DNA from: Coix lacryma-jobi var. lacryma-jobi
Lineage: Eukaryota > Streptophyta > Magnoliopsida > Poales > Poaceae
Direction: 5' to 3'
Length of the DNA stretch: 64,000 bases
Assembly: GCA_009763385.1 (NCBI GenBank)
Contig: CM019826.1
Location: 95,402,848-95,466,847, forward strand
Below, piece after piece: positions 31,236 through 40,654 of this stretch; position 1 is the stretch's first letter, and every line of letters begins with the position of its first letter. The notes beneath the pieces were generated by a model. That model was not told where the DNA came from, did no database searches, and saw only the letters and a program-made list of their open reading frames with translations. Made by a program: the position numbers and the translations under genes.

Positions 31236-31871
31236 TTAGGGAAGAGCATCCATTGTGATACTCAAAACGCGGTGGGGGTAACGCTCAATAGCAAAGCCAC
31301 CACCACGGGGTCCAAAACCTACAAAAGCAGGCTCCCGCCGGGCACGACCTCCTTGCGGCCTAAGACCTTGAGGCATTGGACCTCTAGGCCTAACAGCTCT
31401 CCTCTGAACCTTCGGCACATGTACATCATGGAAAGGATGGTACATGTCTGAGTTGTTCATCTCCTTTGCACGACGCTCCTCTCTCTTGCGCCGAAAGCGA
31501 AACTCCCTCAAGTGCCCATCTCTCCCACAGTGCTCACAATGGTACCTCACCGCTCTCATAGGGGGTTGTTGGTACTCACGGTAGTGGGTGTGGATCAATT
31601 GGCCTTTTTGTGACATGAGCTCCTCTTGGATAGGTAGCATTGTGTCTAGGTTGTTCCTTAGGTGGTTGGGTTTAGGAGACCACACTTGTTTCATTGGAGG
31701 AGCTCTCGGAGGTTCCTCATACACTCCATCTTTGGTGTTAGGCTTAAGAGGCTCTTTGGGTGGTATCTTGGTAAGTTTGGGAGTATTGGTGGAGTTAGGC
31801 TTCTCACTCGGGTTAAGACCACTAGACTCCAATCTTGCCAAAAGACGTAGCACTCTCCATCCCGTGAGCAA
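31236..31871 (-). pseudogene. Element C gag extension with second knuckle
   Basis: A 211-codon frame with the Pro/Lys segment (KIPPKEPLKP), knuckle CEHCGRDGHLREF in which the last Cys is lost, and an Arg/Gly-rich tail (GPRGGGFAIERYP). It matches 14271-14780 of A. The 5' end is cut where element D begins. Confidence 0.8.
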
Positions 31872-31880
31872 AGCTGTCGG

Positions 31881-33700
31881 TGTTTGTTAACCGACAACTC
31901 GTCTTGAGGGATCTCAAACGATTTGTTCGGTGGGGATCGACGTTCGTAGAACTCGGCGAGTACACAGGGACAACAATTTATACTGGTTCAGGCCGCTAAA
32001 TAGCATAATACCTTACATCAAGTGCGGCATGTGCCTTATGTTATGATTCAAGATTCAATGATAGGGGTCGGCGCCTGCTTCCCCTTATATATCCGGGTAA
32101 AGCACGGCGTATGCCGAGTCCTAGTCGGTTACAACAGAGGAGTCCTATTCGAATAACAAGACTTCCTTTAAGAACTCGACTAAGTTACAATGAGAGTCCT
32201 AATCCATGTACACTTTGTGTCATGTCTTTGGATCTCCCGTGTCGCCCAGGGTTAGTCGGAGTAATCACCTTCTGATGATATCTCTGACATCCTGGTCAGT
32301 CAAGCCCCCGAGTTCTTCAAGATTTCTCTAAAATGTTATCTTCGGGTTTCTCTCTGAGAATCTCTGAGTAATGTCTTGAGAAATCTTGAGGTGCTCTGTA
32401 GATAAAAAACTACCATGGCATGCACTTTTTCTTTGAAAAGTGCACCCATAGGGTGTAGCCCCCTAGCCTCTTGTTATTTATAATAACTTTGAGGATCTTT
32501 CCGAGCGTTTTCCGAATAATCTTGGGCTAAGAAAAAACATTTCCTTTATGGTATATACCCTGTAGCCCCCGAGCCTGAGTTCCGAGTACCTGAGTAGTCG
32601 GTACTCGGGGTCTGCAAGATATCATCCGAGTAAACCATAAGGATGGCAATAAATTAGAACATGACATTGATCTATATCTTAATCGCTGCAAGTAATAAAT
32701 ATCCAACTTCAGGTGGGTAATGTTTTCATCAAACATCCCTTTTCACCCCCCACTAAAAAAAATACCGCAAGGACAATCAATAATTGACCAGTGACTGTTT
32801 CAACTGTCCTCATTGATGATTCTTGTCGTGTTCTACAACTGCAATAGTTTTGTCGTCTTGCTCTTGAAGTAGTCAAGTGAAGCTGACTCGTTACTGAAGC
32901 CAGGATTCACATGTGCAAAAGTACACAGAAAATTATTGCTCTCTGGCACTTCCATTCGTGAACTGTGTCCATAGACCAGGAGCGGCCGCGTATAAATACC
33001 CTGCCTAGGGAGCATGGAAGCCACACCTTCCTGAGTGTATGACTTCTCTTAGTCTCTTGAGTGTTATAGTATCTGTGGCGGAAATGTCTGAGCCCCCGGG
33101 TATCTTCCTTGTAAAAGATAGTTGAGGTGTCCAGAAGAACTCTTGTGAAGGGATCATCCGTCAGGGTGGTTTCCAAGTGGTCGCGAGCAGAGGGATACAG
33201 AGGTGCGCCTAGAAGAACTCTTGTGACTCCTGCATCGCGGGCAACCCCGTGGTCACAGGTTGTCAAAAGGCGCTAGGGTTAGAGCCTACTACCGAGTTCT
33301 TTGTGTACTGGGGTAGAACCTTTAAACCCGCCTTGGGATGCACTAAAAAAATAGTGTCTACCCAAGGTTCTGTGTCTGCTTTACTGCGTCTCACTGAACC
33401 CGGTCCTTGGTGCGGCGTGCATTAAGACTCTGTACCTTGATTTCACTAGAGTAGCATTTTACATCCTGAGTAAGCTTGTACTGGAAGCTATTGTATCTCA
33501 AGATGTGTCCGTGTATCTCCGTTGTAATTCCGAGTAATAATTAATAAGATCCGGGTCCTTGGAATGTTTTCTGAGTCCTTTATCTTTGCTTCCGAGTACT
33601 AAATGTGCCTTGTGAAAGAATAATGTTATCTGTTGTACTGGTTGCCTGTTCACTGACTCTGACGCCGTCTAAAATGTCCCCCAACCGTTAGGGTTTTGGA
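31881..33700. repeat. LTR-like part of element D
   Basis: Non-coding, begins TGTCGGTGTTTG; the right edge is uncertain. It contains TTATACTGGTTCAGGCC near its start and repeated gtagcccccgag-type words. No partner LTR is in the window, so the boundary is approximate. Confidence 0.5.
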
Positions 33701-33750
33701 TGGTTTCTATAACAACGTTCAGGAAAGGTGAACGGTTGCCAAAACATATC

Positions 33751-33759
33751 TATAATAAG
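33751..33759 (+). promoter_or_regulatory. Possible TATA box of the accessory ORF
   Basis: TATAATAAG lies ~120 bp upstream of the ATG at 33870 and is followed by a pyrimidine-rich leader (gtttcttcattctttcatc). This fits an own pol II promoter for the ORF. Confidence 0.4.
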
Positions 33760-33869
33760 CTGCATTGAGCTTGCAGTTTCTTCATTCTTTCATCAAGCCA
33801 TAGCCTTCAGAGCAAGGAATCCCATAGCCAATCCATTAGTTGATGCGCAGAAAGTCCCTTGTCATCAAC

Positions 33870-36800
33870 ATGGGTCCAAAGAAGCAGTCCGCAACCGAGA
33901 AGAAGAAGGCAAAGGCCATTAGCGGGAAGCCACGCCACCCGTGCCCTCCAATGGAAGTGCTTGCTTGGAAAGCGCCGGATACCAGAGAATTACAGCTAGC
34001 TTTTCTAGCGCAGCAAGGATTACTCCGGCCTCAGCCAATGGACGGGTGGAGGGTACCTACTGATCATCGCGCACCGGCTCCCAACACGACGGAGATAGTG
34101 ATGTTCAAGTCTTTCGTGGAGCGCGGATTGGGGCTTCCAGCATCCGATTTCTTCAGAGGATTGTTGCACTACTATGGTTTGACTTTCAACCATATTACTC
34201 CCAATGCCTGCGTCCACATTGCTATCTTTACTCATCTGTGTGAAGCTTTTTTGGGGATTTCCCCTCTTTTACTCTTTTTCGTCATTTCTTCTGGGTTAAG
34301 TGTCAACCTAGTGATGCGAGTGTAGAAGAAGTCGGAGGAGCTAGCTTCCAGGTTAGGCTAGATGTAGCTACTCAATATATCTCTGTGGTACTGTCGGAAT
34401 CTGTCCGAGAGTGGGCAAGAGGATGGATTTACATAGCCAACCCGCCACTGGCCCTTCGTCGTCACGATGGATGGCCACCCCAAAAGTCCCGTGAATGGAA
34501 GGACAAGATCTCTGCTGAAGAGGTAGAGGCTATCCAACCACTGATCGACATGGTAGCAGCAATGAAGCTAGGTGGATTGACTGGTTATACCGTCGTCCAA
34601 GATTTTATTGCGCGCCGAATTCATCTGCTGCAGCAGCGAGCCAATTTTGGCTTCGAGTACTTATGCGTGAAGGACCCGGGCCGGCATGATGCCGAGCAAT
34701 TATCCAATCAAGAGATTCTGAGAAGAATGAATCGGCTGTTGAAGAGTCGTGAACAGCTTGTTCCAATGATGATGACTTTCTCCGCCATCAACCCTCCTCC
34801 AGCGGTAAGTAGTCGGGGTGCCCGTCTTTTAGATTCTTAATAGATATCCTTCTGGCTAGACATTATCTTCGTCTTCTTCTTCATAGGACCAAGGGCGGAA
34901 TAACAATGATTGTCCACCCCTGCCTCCGGCGACTCAAGAAGGCGGAGGCATTGCTCTTGAGGGTCCCATTCGAAGTGAGGAACTTCACAACGAGTCAAGC
35001 TCTCCTGGTGATTTTGAATGGCTGGACTCAGATTCAACTGACTCTGATGTCCGGCTCATAGATCCCGAAGCCGAGAGTAGCCGGAAGAGGCCTCCAAGTC
35101 CGCTTCAAGAAGCCGGAGATCGTGTCCCAAAGAAGGCTCGCACTGGTAATCGCCGTGCTTGTCGAAAAATTCTTTTATCAACATAATTGGCTGAAAAGCA
35201 CTGTAATACGGGTGCTCCTGGTAAGGGAAAACCCGAGTACTTTTATAGTCTTCCTGTTTTGGATTTTAATAAACCCTTATCTTATATCTTTGTTTGATCT
35301 AGATGTTGAGACAGCCCATGGGGCTTCAAGTGGTGCGGCTCCCGAAGAAGCTCCGGCTCCAGACCCACAGCCGAAGAAGCCAATATTGAAATTGCCGCGG
35401 GCATTGAAGCTTGTGAAGTAAGTCACAACACTTTCTTTAGACTGCTCATGTATTTCTGGTATTAGTATGAACACTTGTTTGTTGTAGGAAAACGAAACCG
35501 GCCACTGAGACCCGAACGGTGAAGGAGTCGGAGGCGCGGGACAAAGGTGAATTTAGCGTCCTTCCAATCTTTAGCCAGGTGAACACTCTGCCAGGCTCCT
35601 CTCCATCCGGTACCCAGGTTGATGTAGCACCTGAAGCGGACGTACTTCTCTTGGCTCAGGTTGGTGTTCCGTACTCAATCTTCCGCTCTCCTGCTCAATT
35701 GGAGTTTGACCGAGTGAGATGAACGAGTGGTTTTTCCGCACCCGACAGCTAGATGAGCCCACTCTGGAGATGGTCCTGGCTAAGATCAGTGTTGAAGCTT
35801 TCGATCATCCGTAGGAAGAGTCCAAGGCTGCTCCCGAGTCCTCTCGCCAAGGATCAAAACTTGAAGTCGTGGGGTACAACCAGGATCTCACCCGGCTGAA
35901 AGAGTTGAGTGAGCAAGTGGCGCCTGTCATTGCACTTTGGCAATTTGTTGAGGTAATTCTTTGGAGTCTTCTTTGTATTTTTTTGTCACATCGGAGTACT
36001 TATATTATTATCTTTTTGCAAGGCTTTGATGTTAAAGTCACTAAGTGGATCACTCAGATTCGCCAGGAGCTATCTCTTGAGAATCAGCAGCTCAAAGACT
36101 ACATCGCCCAAGATCAGATTAGCCAGAAGGTAGCCACCCAAGTCCTCCATAACCGTATCAACGAGCTTCAAAACTATCTCAAGGTTGTTGTTGATGAGCA
36201 TGATGTGGTGAATCAGCAGGAGCTTGAGCTACTCGGCAAGCATGTTGCCTCAGAGCAGAAGCTTAAGGATGTTATGAAGTCTTCCAAGAAGCAGCTCTCT
36301 GGTAGGTCGAAAGTGCTTTCCGGGTCCTTATTGATTTGGAAGCATGTGATACTCATCCGATTGTTGTGTCTTCCAGATTCGAAGATGCTGGCCGCTGGAT
36401 GGTAAACTGCTTTCAACCGTAAGGAGGCGGAGCTTGAGGAGGTATTTGCTAACGCATAGAGTACTCTTCAAGAGGCCAAACTGATACGTGAGGGTGTTGA
36501 CCGGGACCTGCTGCAGGCTTTGAAATCGATGAAGGAGTCACGGGAAGCTCTGGAAGTAGTCCAGGCGCAGCTGAAGGAGTCCCAAGAGTCCCTAAAGACT
36601 TCTCAGGATTCTTTGAAGGTGTTGGAGCTTGCTGTCGAGCCCGTCTTGGACATGATTCCACGCCCAGAAGGAGCCGAGGAGTCTCTGATTGATCGAGCCA
36701 AAGCTACACCCGGGCGGCTGGCTCAATACATCAAGGACATGGCGACTTCCGTGGTGTGTGGTTTCCTGGCGACACTACGACTGCATATGCCATCATTCGA

Positions 36801-36933
36801 TCTGTCATCTATCATGACTCTTCCTGAGGGCAAGAGCGATGAGGACCTCGTGGCGATGCATGTGACAGAACCGACCAATTTATACCAGATTAAGCACCGA
36901 ATCGCTGCTTGCGCAGAGACTACAAGTACTTAA
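33870..36933 (+). pseudogene. Intron-containing accessory ORF (putative gypsy-type transposon domain, coiled coil)
   Basis: I start it at 33870 (MGPKKQSATEKKKAK, basic). The first exon has FKSFVERGLGLPASDFFRGL, LHYYGLTFNHITPNACVHIA and FTHLCEAFLGI, which resemble the grass PF04195 family (from memory). A frameshift near 34265-34280 separates this from FRHFFWVKCQPSDASVEEVGG. Five GT-AG introns can be placed: 34805-34886, 35146-35302, 35418-35487, 35953-36022 and 36302-36376. The middle is acidic/Pro-rich. The C-terminal part is coiled coil (ELSLENQQLKDYIAQDQ, LKESQESLKTSQDSLKVLE). Stops or shifts near 35718, 35811, 36402 and 36458 make it a pseudogene. Its function is unknown. Confidence 0.6.
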
Positions 36934-37398
36934 GCTCGTATAAACCCGGTAGTCCGGAAATCTCGAAGGATTTCAAGTCATTCAACTTTAACCAAGATCG
37001 TAATAGATTAGCGTACATGTCCACGACCTACATTCAGTTCGCACATAGTTCAAATACATCGGAGTTCAACAGTTATTACAAACCATAGTTTGAATTCAAA
37101 AGCGGAAACGACATAGTTTTGAAACACAAGTCCTTAGTTCACAATACAGTGCCATATGCTTGATCAATCCACAAAAGCATCAGGGAAGATAAGGGTCGAC
37201 CATGCCCATGGTCTAGTCACTGCCCTCGACGGGGTACAGACAGTTCTCGCAATAGCCGTAGAAGCATTGCCCATCTGCAACAACAAGGGATAGAACCCTG
37301 AGTACGAGGAGGTACTCAGCTAGACTTACCCGTCATAAACCAGAAATAATTGACACCAAAGATTATGCAAGGCTATATCTGGGTTGGCCACACTTACC
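36934..37398 (-). repeat. LTR fragment between D and E
   Basis: On the minus strand this reads like the distal part of a gypsy LTR: gctgagtacctcctcgtact, then a leader-like stretch, ending near GGTTTATACGAGCTTAAG. It has no partner and joins D directly to the broken protease of E. Its boundaries are inferred from where D and E homology stop. Confidence 0.5.
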
Positions 37399-40300
37399 TT
37401 TTTGCACAAAAGCATAATCAAGAGGTGTCCGAAATGGATTATGGGTTTCGCGTAAGCTCCGTGGGGAGTAGTGTGTTGTCTAGGCAGATGGTTTGTAATG
37501 CAACCATCGACATCGGAGGGCACAAATTTGGAGCCAATCTAGTAGTTTTGCTAGGACTCAGTATGGATGTAGTCCTAGGTATGAGTTGGATGAGTATGTG
37601 GAATGCGGTGTTAGACACTGCAAATAGAACTCTTACCCTATCTGATAAAAGGATAAACACAAAGTTACGCATCTCTCTTCCTCGAGGTGCTGATTTTGTC
37701 GACCTATCTTGCACCTTATCTATAAAAGACCTGTCAAAAATTCCAGTTGTTCGGGATTTCCCAGACGTCTTTCCAGATGAGTTGCCGGGTTTACCGCCCA
37801 AGCGGGCTGTAGAGTTTACCATTGAGCTGTTACCAGGGACTGCACCGATCTCAAGAAGACCTTATCGTATGCCGCCCAATGAATTAGCTGAACTCAAGAC
37901 GCAGATTAAGGAACTTTTGGACAAGGGTTTCATTCAACCTAGTGTGTCAGAGTGGGGATGTCCAGCTTTGTTTGTCAAGAAGAAGGACAAGTCTCTACGG
38001 ATGTGTGTGGATTATCGACCGCTTAATGCCGTGACCGTTAAGAACAAATATCCGTTGCCACGGATAGATATTTTGTTTGACCAGTTATCCAGAGCCAAAG
38101 TATTCTCCAAGATCGATCTGAGATCAGGCTATCATCAAATTAGAATCCGACCACAAGATATCCCAAAGACTGCTTTTTCAACCAGATATGGCCTATACGA
38201 GTATTTAGTCATGTCTTTTGGATTGACAAATGCTCCAGCTTACTTTATGAGTTTGATGAACTCGGTATTTATGCCAGAACTAGATAAGTTTGTAGTGGTG
38301 TTCATTGATGACATTTTGGTTTATTCTGAGAACCCAGACGACCACGCAGAACATTTGAGGATCGTCTTGAAAAGACTCCGGGAACATAAACTCTACGCTA
38401 AGTTTAGTAAATGCGAGTTTTGGTTGAAGCAAGTACAGTTTCTTGGTCACATCCTGTCAGAAGAAGGAATCTCTGTGGACCCTAGCAAAGTACAAGAAGT
38501 GATGGAGTGGGAAGCTCCAACTTCAGTTGGGGAGATTCGGAGTTTTCTCGGTTTAGCAGGGTATTATCGTCGTTTCATTCCCGATTTCTCCAAGATTGCC
38601 AAGCCCATGACAAGTTTGCTTCAGAAGGATCAGAAGTTTAAGTGGACAGAGAAGTGTGAAACAGCTTTCCGTACCTTGCGGAAACTATTAACCACTGCTC
38701 CTGTCTTAGCTCAACCCGATATTGAGAAGCCGTTTGATGTCTTTTGCGACGCATCGAAAGTTGGTTTAGGTTGTGTTCTTATGCAAGAAGGCAGAGTGAT
38801 TGCTTATGCGTCACGTCAGTTGAGAAAACATGAAGTTAATTATCCTACGCATGATTTGGAATTAGCTGCTGTGGTACACGCTCTAAAAATATGGAGACAT
38901 TATTTGCTTGGTAACGTCTGTAACATGTACACTGACCACAAAAGTCTCAAGTATATCTTTACTCAACCTGAACTGAACATGAGGCAGAGAAGATGGCTTG
39001 AGTTGATTAAGGATTACAATTTGCAGATACATTATCACCCAGGAAAGGCAAATGTAGTTGCTGATGCTCTGAGTCGGAAGTCACATTGTAATAACTTGAG
39101 GTTACAACCAGAAGACGAGTTTAGTCTCGTACACCCTGTGATCCTGCATCACATCGAGCTGCAGAGCACCTTAGTTGATCAGATTCTAGAAGGGCAGAAA
39201 ATAGACAAGGGAATCTATTATATCAAAGAAAAGCTAAGAGCTGCCACTGAACCCGTAAAACATTTCCGAGTTGATGATAAGGGAGTGTTATGGTTTGATA
39301 ATCGCTTGGTGGTACCCAAGAGTAGGGAACTCAAAAATCAGATTATGGATGAGGCTCATCTTTCTAAATTGTCTATCCATCCCGGGAGCACTAAGATGTA
39401 TCAAGATTTGCGTCCAAGATTTTGGTGGACCAAAATGAAGAAGGAAATTGCCGCATATGTAGCCAGATGCGACACGTGTTGTCGAGTGAAGGCCATTCAC
39501 CTGAAGCCAGCCGGAACACTTCAACCTTTATCAATACCTGAATGGAAGTGGGAAGAAGTGAGTATGGATTTTATCACCGGTTTGCCTACCACTCAGAAGG
39601 GAAACGATTCAATATGGGTAATAGTAGACCGTCTCACCAAGACCGCTCATTTCATACCAGTTAAAACTTGTTATCGAGCACCGGACTATGCGGAGATTTA
39701 TATCAATCAGATTGTACGATTGCATGGTATACCCAAAGTCATAGTTTCGGATCGCGGAACACAGTTCACTGCACCATTCTGGGAGAAACTGCAAAAGGAA
39801 TTAGGTACCAAGTTAATCCATAGTTCAGCTTACCATCCCCAGACTTCAGGGCAAACTGAAAGGGTAAATCAGGTTTTAGAGGATATGTTGAGAGCATGTG
39901 TGATATCCGCGAAGGGATCTTGGGAGAAGTGGTTGCCATTAGCAGAATTTGCTTACAACAACAGTTATCAAGAAAGCATTCATATGGCACCTTTCGAAGC
40001 TCTGTATGGCAGAAGATGCAGAACACCAGTCAGTTGGGTTGAACCAGGAGAACGTCGCTACTATGGAATTGACTTCGTTAGCGAAGCAGAAGAACAAGTT
40101 AGAATAATCCAACAACATATCGCAGCGGCACAGTCCCGACAGAAGAGCTATGCCGATAAGCGAAGAAGGTCGCTTGAATTCAAAGTAGGTGACTATGTGT
40201 ATTTGAAAGTATCACCCATGAAAGGAGTTAGACGTTTTGGTGTGAAAAGAAAGTTAGCACCAAGGTTTGTGGGACCATATAGGATTTTGGAAAGAAAGGG

Positions 40301-40619
40301 AGAAGTGGCTTATCAACTACAGTTACCTGAACATTTGGAAGCGATATTCCCTGTTTTCCATGTGTCACAATTGAAGAAATGTCTGCGAGTTCCAGGAGAG
40401 GAAATACAACCGGCCAACATCAAGTTACAATCCGACCTCACTTACTCAGTAGAACCGCGCCGACTGCTTGATGAAAAGGAAAGGATAACCCGCGGAAGAA
40501 TAGTGAAGCAGTATAAGGTATCTTGGAGTGAGCAAGATGATCGAGATGCCACTTGGGAAACAGAAGACTATCTAAGAGAAGTATATCCCCACTTCTTTAA
40601 GAAATGGTTAGTAACTTAA
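37350..40619 (+). CDS. Chromovirus pol: protease (partial), RT, RNase H, integrase, chromodomain
   Basis: Open for 1089 codons with no stop. The first ~16 codons come from the upstream LTR fragment; element sequence starts near FAQKHNQEVSEMDYG, after the protease DSG site, which is absent (LGMSWM remains). RT has KIDLRSGYHQI and FIDD at residues 318-321. RNase H has FCDASKVGLG, HDLELAAVVHAL and YTDHKSL. The integrase zinc finger ends in CDTC; the triad is D740 (SMDFITG), D801 (SDRGTQF) and E837 (GQTERVN), with the normal 35-residue D-E spacing. A GPY/F module (FVGPYRI) and a chromodomain (VEPRRLLDEKERITRGR, DATWETEDYL) follow. Every catalytic residue except protease is present, yet with no gag or 5' LTR it cannot transpose alone. 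Confidence 0.93.
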   Translation: MTPKIMQGYIWVGHTYLFAQKHNQEVSEMDYGFRVSSVGSSVLSRQMVCNATIDIGGHKFGANLVVLLGLSMDVVLGMSWMSMWNAVLDTANRTLTLSDKRINTKLRISLPRGADFVDLSCTLSIKDLSKIPVVRDFPDVFPDELPGLPPKRAVEFTIELLPGTAPISRRPYRMPPNELAELKTQIKELLDKGFIQPSVSEWGCPALFVKKKDKSLRMCVDYRPLNAVTVKNKYPLPRIDILFDQLSRAKVFSKIDLRSGYHQIRIRPQDIPKTAFSTRYGLYEYLVMSFGLTNAPAYFMSLMNSVFMPELDKFVVVFIDDILVYSENPDDHAEHLRIVLKRLREHKLYAKFSKCEFWLKQVQFLGHILSEEGISVDPSKVQEVMEWEAPTSVGEIRSFLGLAGYYRRFIPDFSKIAKPMTSLLQKDQKFKWTEKCETAFRTLRKLLTTAPVLAQPDIEKPFDVFCDASKVGLGCVLMQEGRVIAYASRQLRKHEVNYPTHDLELAAVVHALKIWRHYLLGNVCNMYTDHKSLKYIFTQPELNMRQRRWLELIKDYNLQIHYHPGKANVVADALSRKSHCNNLRLQPEDEFSLVHPVILHHIELQSTLVDQILEGQKIDKGIYYIKEKLRAATEPVKHFRVDDKGVLWFDNRLVVPKSRELKNQIMDEAHLSKLSIHPGSTKMYQDLRPRFWWTKMKKEIAAYVARCDTCCRVKAIHLKPAGTLQPLSIPEWKWEEVSMDFITGLPTTQKGNDSIWVIVDRLTKTAHFIPVKTCYRAPDYAEIYINQIVRLHGIPKVIVSDRGTQFTAPFWEKLQKELGTKLIHSSAYHPQTSGQTERVNQVLEDMLRACVISAKGSWEKWLPLAEFAYNNSYQESIHMAPFEALYGRRCRTPVSWVEPGERRYYGIDFVSEAEEQVRIIQQHIAAAQSRQKSYADKRRRSLEFKVGDYVYLKVSPMKGVRRFGVKRKLAPRFVGPYRILERKGEVAYQLQLPEHLEAIFPVFHVSQLKKCLRVPGEEIQPANIKLQSDLTYSVEPRRLLDEKERITRGRIVKQYKVSWSEQDDRDATWETEDYLREVYPHFFKKWLVT

Positions 40620-40640
40620 ATCTCGGGACGAGATTCCTTT

Positions 40641-40654
40641 AAGGAGGGGAGGGC
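40641..40654 (+). other. Polypurine tract of element E
   Basis: AAGGAGGGGAGGGC is followed directly by the LTR start TGTAACACCC. Confidence 0.85.

Larger units (their letters stand above)
29156..31880 (-). mobile_element. Element C: decayed interior of a Copia element
   Basis: This is a minus-strand gag/pol fragment of the A family with no LTR, bounded on the left by the 3' LTR end of B and on the right by the start of D. Reading starts in the gag extension (31871) and runs through protease and integrase to the first part of RT, where it stops at 29156. In-frame stops rather than dense indels break it, so it is an old copy. D, and probably B, inserted into it. Confidence 0.85.
31881..36933. 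mobile_element. Element D: Tat-like Ty3/gypsy fragment with accessory ORF
   Basis: It starts TGTCGGTG at a clean junction inside C and carries CCGACA nearby. The LTR-like part is rich in the AGCCCCCGAG word and ACTCGG/TGAGT words familiar from grass Tat/Grande LTRs (family inference). Next comes a spliced-looking accessory ORF (33870-36933). No gag, RT or integrase is present, and it is cut at 36933 where another LTR fragment starts. Orientation is uncertain: Tat elements can carry accessory ORFs antisense near the 3' LTR, which would make D a minus-strand element. Confidence 0.6.
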
